A stretch of 5,657 nt of DNA from Lysobacterales bacterium CG_4_10_14_3_um_filter_64_11 (GTDB lineage Bacteria; Pseudomonadota; Gammaproteobacteria; Xanthomonadales; Xanthomonadaceae). A program made the translations under genes and the position numbers. The notes beneath the pieces were generated by a model. That model saw nothing but the letters and a program-made list of their open reading frames with translations, did not search any database and was not told the origin of the DNA. Positions 4,855 through 5,657 of the stretch are shown piece by piece (the first letter of the stretch is position 1; each line of letters begins with the position of its first letter). The stretch lies in contig PFJA01000300.1 of assembly GCA_002782905.1 (NCBI GenBank), positions 1-5,657 of the forward strand, read 5' to 3'.

Positions 4855-5657
4855 TCATGCCAGATCGAATATTTCCGAATGCATGTGGCGCAGCGGCACC
4901 GCCAGCGCCTTGAGCGCACGTTCGGCAACGCCAATCATTGGCTGCGGCCCGCAAAAAAAATAGTGCAAATCGGCGCGTTGATCGGGCAAATGCCGAAGCA
5001 AAATCTCCAGTCGCAGCAGACCGCGCTCACCACGCCAGTTCGCGTCCGGTTCGCCCAGAATATGCACCAAATGCAGATTCAGGCGCTCGCCGAGGGTTTG
5101 CAACTCCTTGCGAAACAGCGTGTGTTGCCACAGGCGATTGCCGTAAAAGAGCCACAGCGGACGCGAGTCATTGCGATCCGCGAGTGCGCGCAGCATGCTG
5201 ATGATCGGTGCGATGCCAACCCCACCGGCGATGAACACGAAACCCGCCGCCTTCGGGTAACGGTCACAACTGAAGGCGCCGTAAGGCCCATCGACATAGG
5301 CGACCGTGCCCGGTTTGCAGCCAGCAATGGCAGTCGAAAAATCGCCCAGCGCCTTGATGGTGAAGGTGATGGAACCGGGCCGGGTAGGGCTCGATGCCAG
5401 CGAGAACGGATGCTCACGCAAAGCGAACGGCGAGTCGCCGACACTCAGCCAGGCGAATTGTCCGGGTTGATAATCAAAGCCTGCGTGGCCGACCGGCTCC
5501 AGTTGCAGGCTCACGCTGCGGCCGTATTCGGCCTGCACCGCGCGCACGCGAAATGGACGTCGCCGCAGTCGCCATGGTCGGATCAGGCGCACATGCACAA
5601 TCAAACCCAGCCATGCCAGCGAAAGCAAGGTCCAGGCCAGCCGCTTGCCGGGGCTGT
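4855..5657 (-). CDS. Ferric-reductase-like flavoprotein, C-terminal part (5' end outside window)
   Basis: The frame is open to the right edge, so the start is missing; 266 complete codons are visible. The first visible residues form a hydrophobic segment (5577-5640) ending in basic residues, best read as the last transmembrane helix of a ferric-reductase-like haem-binding membrane domain. An FNR-type domain follows: QPGQFAWLSV, the FAD-binding HPFSLASSP (HPFS at 5401-5412), the GPYGAF loop, the NAD(P)-pyrophosphate-binding GGVGIAP (5206-5226), FYGNR, and the CGP motif in FFCGPQPM (around 4939-4956). It ends in MHSEIFDLA, as in the predicted ferric reductase group (COG4097). It should take electrons from NAD(P)H through FAD to membrane haems, and on to an acceptor across the membrane. 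Whether that is ferric iron, oxygen or the cytochrome c encoded next cannot be told here. The TTG at 5628 is internal, not a start. Confidence 0.9.
   Translation of the reverse strand, partial: SPGKRLAWTLLSLAWLGLIVHVRLIRPWRLRRRPFRVRAVQAEYGRSVSLQLEPVGHAGFDYQPGQFAWLSVGDSPFALREHPFSLASSPTRPGSITFTIKALGDFSTAIAGCKPGTVAYVDGPYGAFSCDRYPKAAGFVFIAGGVGIAPIISMLRALADRNDSRPLWLFYGNRLWQHTLFRKELQTLGERLNLHLVHILGEPDANWRGERGLLRLEILLRHLPDQRADLHYFFCGPQPMIGVAERALKALAVPLRHMHSEIFDLA

Noticed and set aside
5628..5628. TTG at 5628 as the start of the ferric-reductase-like gene
   Set aside because: The frame stays open beyond it to the window edge with a plausible transmembrane sequence, and a flavin domain of this type needs its membrane part upstream.

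Overview
The window is GC-rich bacterial chromosomal DNA, densely packed with housekeeping-type genes. The UbiE protein, the periplasmic M1 aminopeptidase and the overall gene style most resemble Lysobacterales (Xanthomonadaceae/Rhodanobacteraceae, Gammaproteobacteria). This assignment comes from recalled family sequence, not from a search. There is no sign of a mobile element, CRISPR array, RNA gene or prophage.

Layout from left to right. Positions 1-161 hold no confident gene; a short + strand frame that closes at 109-111 might be the end of a gene starting outside the window. Positions 162-3763 are a minus-strand block read in the order ubiE (ubiquinone/menaquinone C-methyltransferase), an exported M1 zinc aminopeptidase of the leukotriene-A4-hydrolase type, and a membrane-anchored alpha/beta hydrolase. 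The gap after ubiE is 74 nt. The hydrolase begins 3 nt after the peptidase stop, so those two genes are probably translationally coupled. Positions 3764-3840 are a short divergent promoter region. Positions 3841-4365 encode a RimJ/RimL-type GNAT acetyltransferase on the + strand. Positions 4366-4428 are a convergent intergenic region with two perfect hairpins. Positions 4429-5657 are a second minus-strand block: the C-terminal part of a ferric-reductase-like flavoprotein that runs off the right edge, followed 15 nt later by a small membrane-anchored cytochrome c.

How the genes may work together: UbiE makes the quinones of the respiratory chain. The flavoprotein/cytochrome pair looks like a transmembrane electron-transfer module, passing NAD(P)H electrons through FAD and membrane haem to a periplasmic c-haem. 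The peptidase and hydrolase look like an envelope-facing pair of hydrolytic enzymes. I see no clearly new system. The points most worth a second look are the reductase/cytochrome pair with a cytochrome that lacks the usual Met ligand, the LTA4H-like active site of the peptidase with one substituted tyrosine, and a possible leaderless ubiE transcript.
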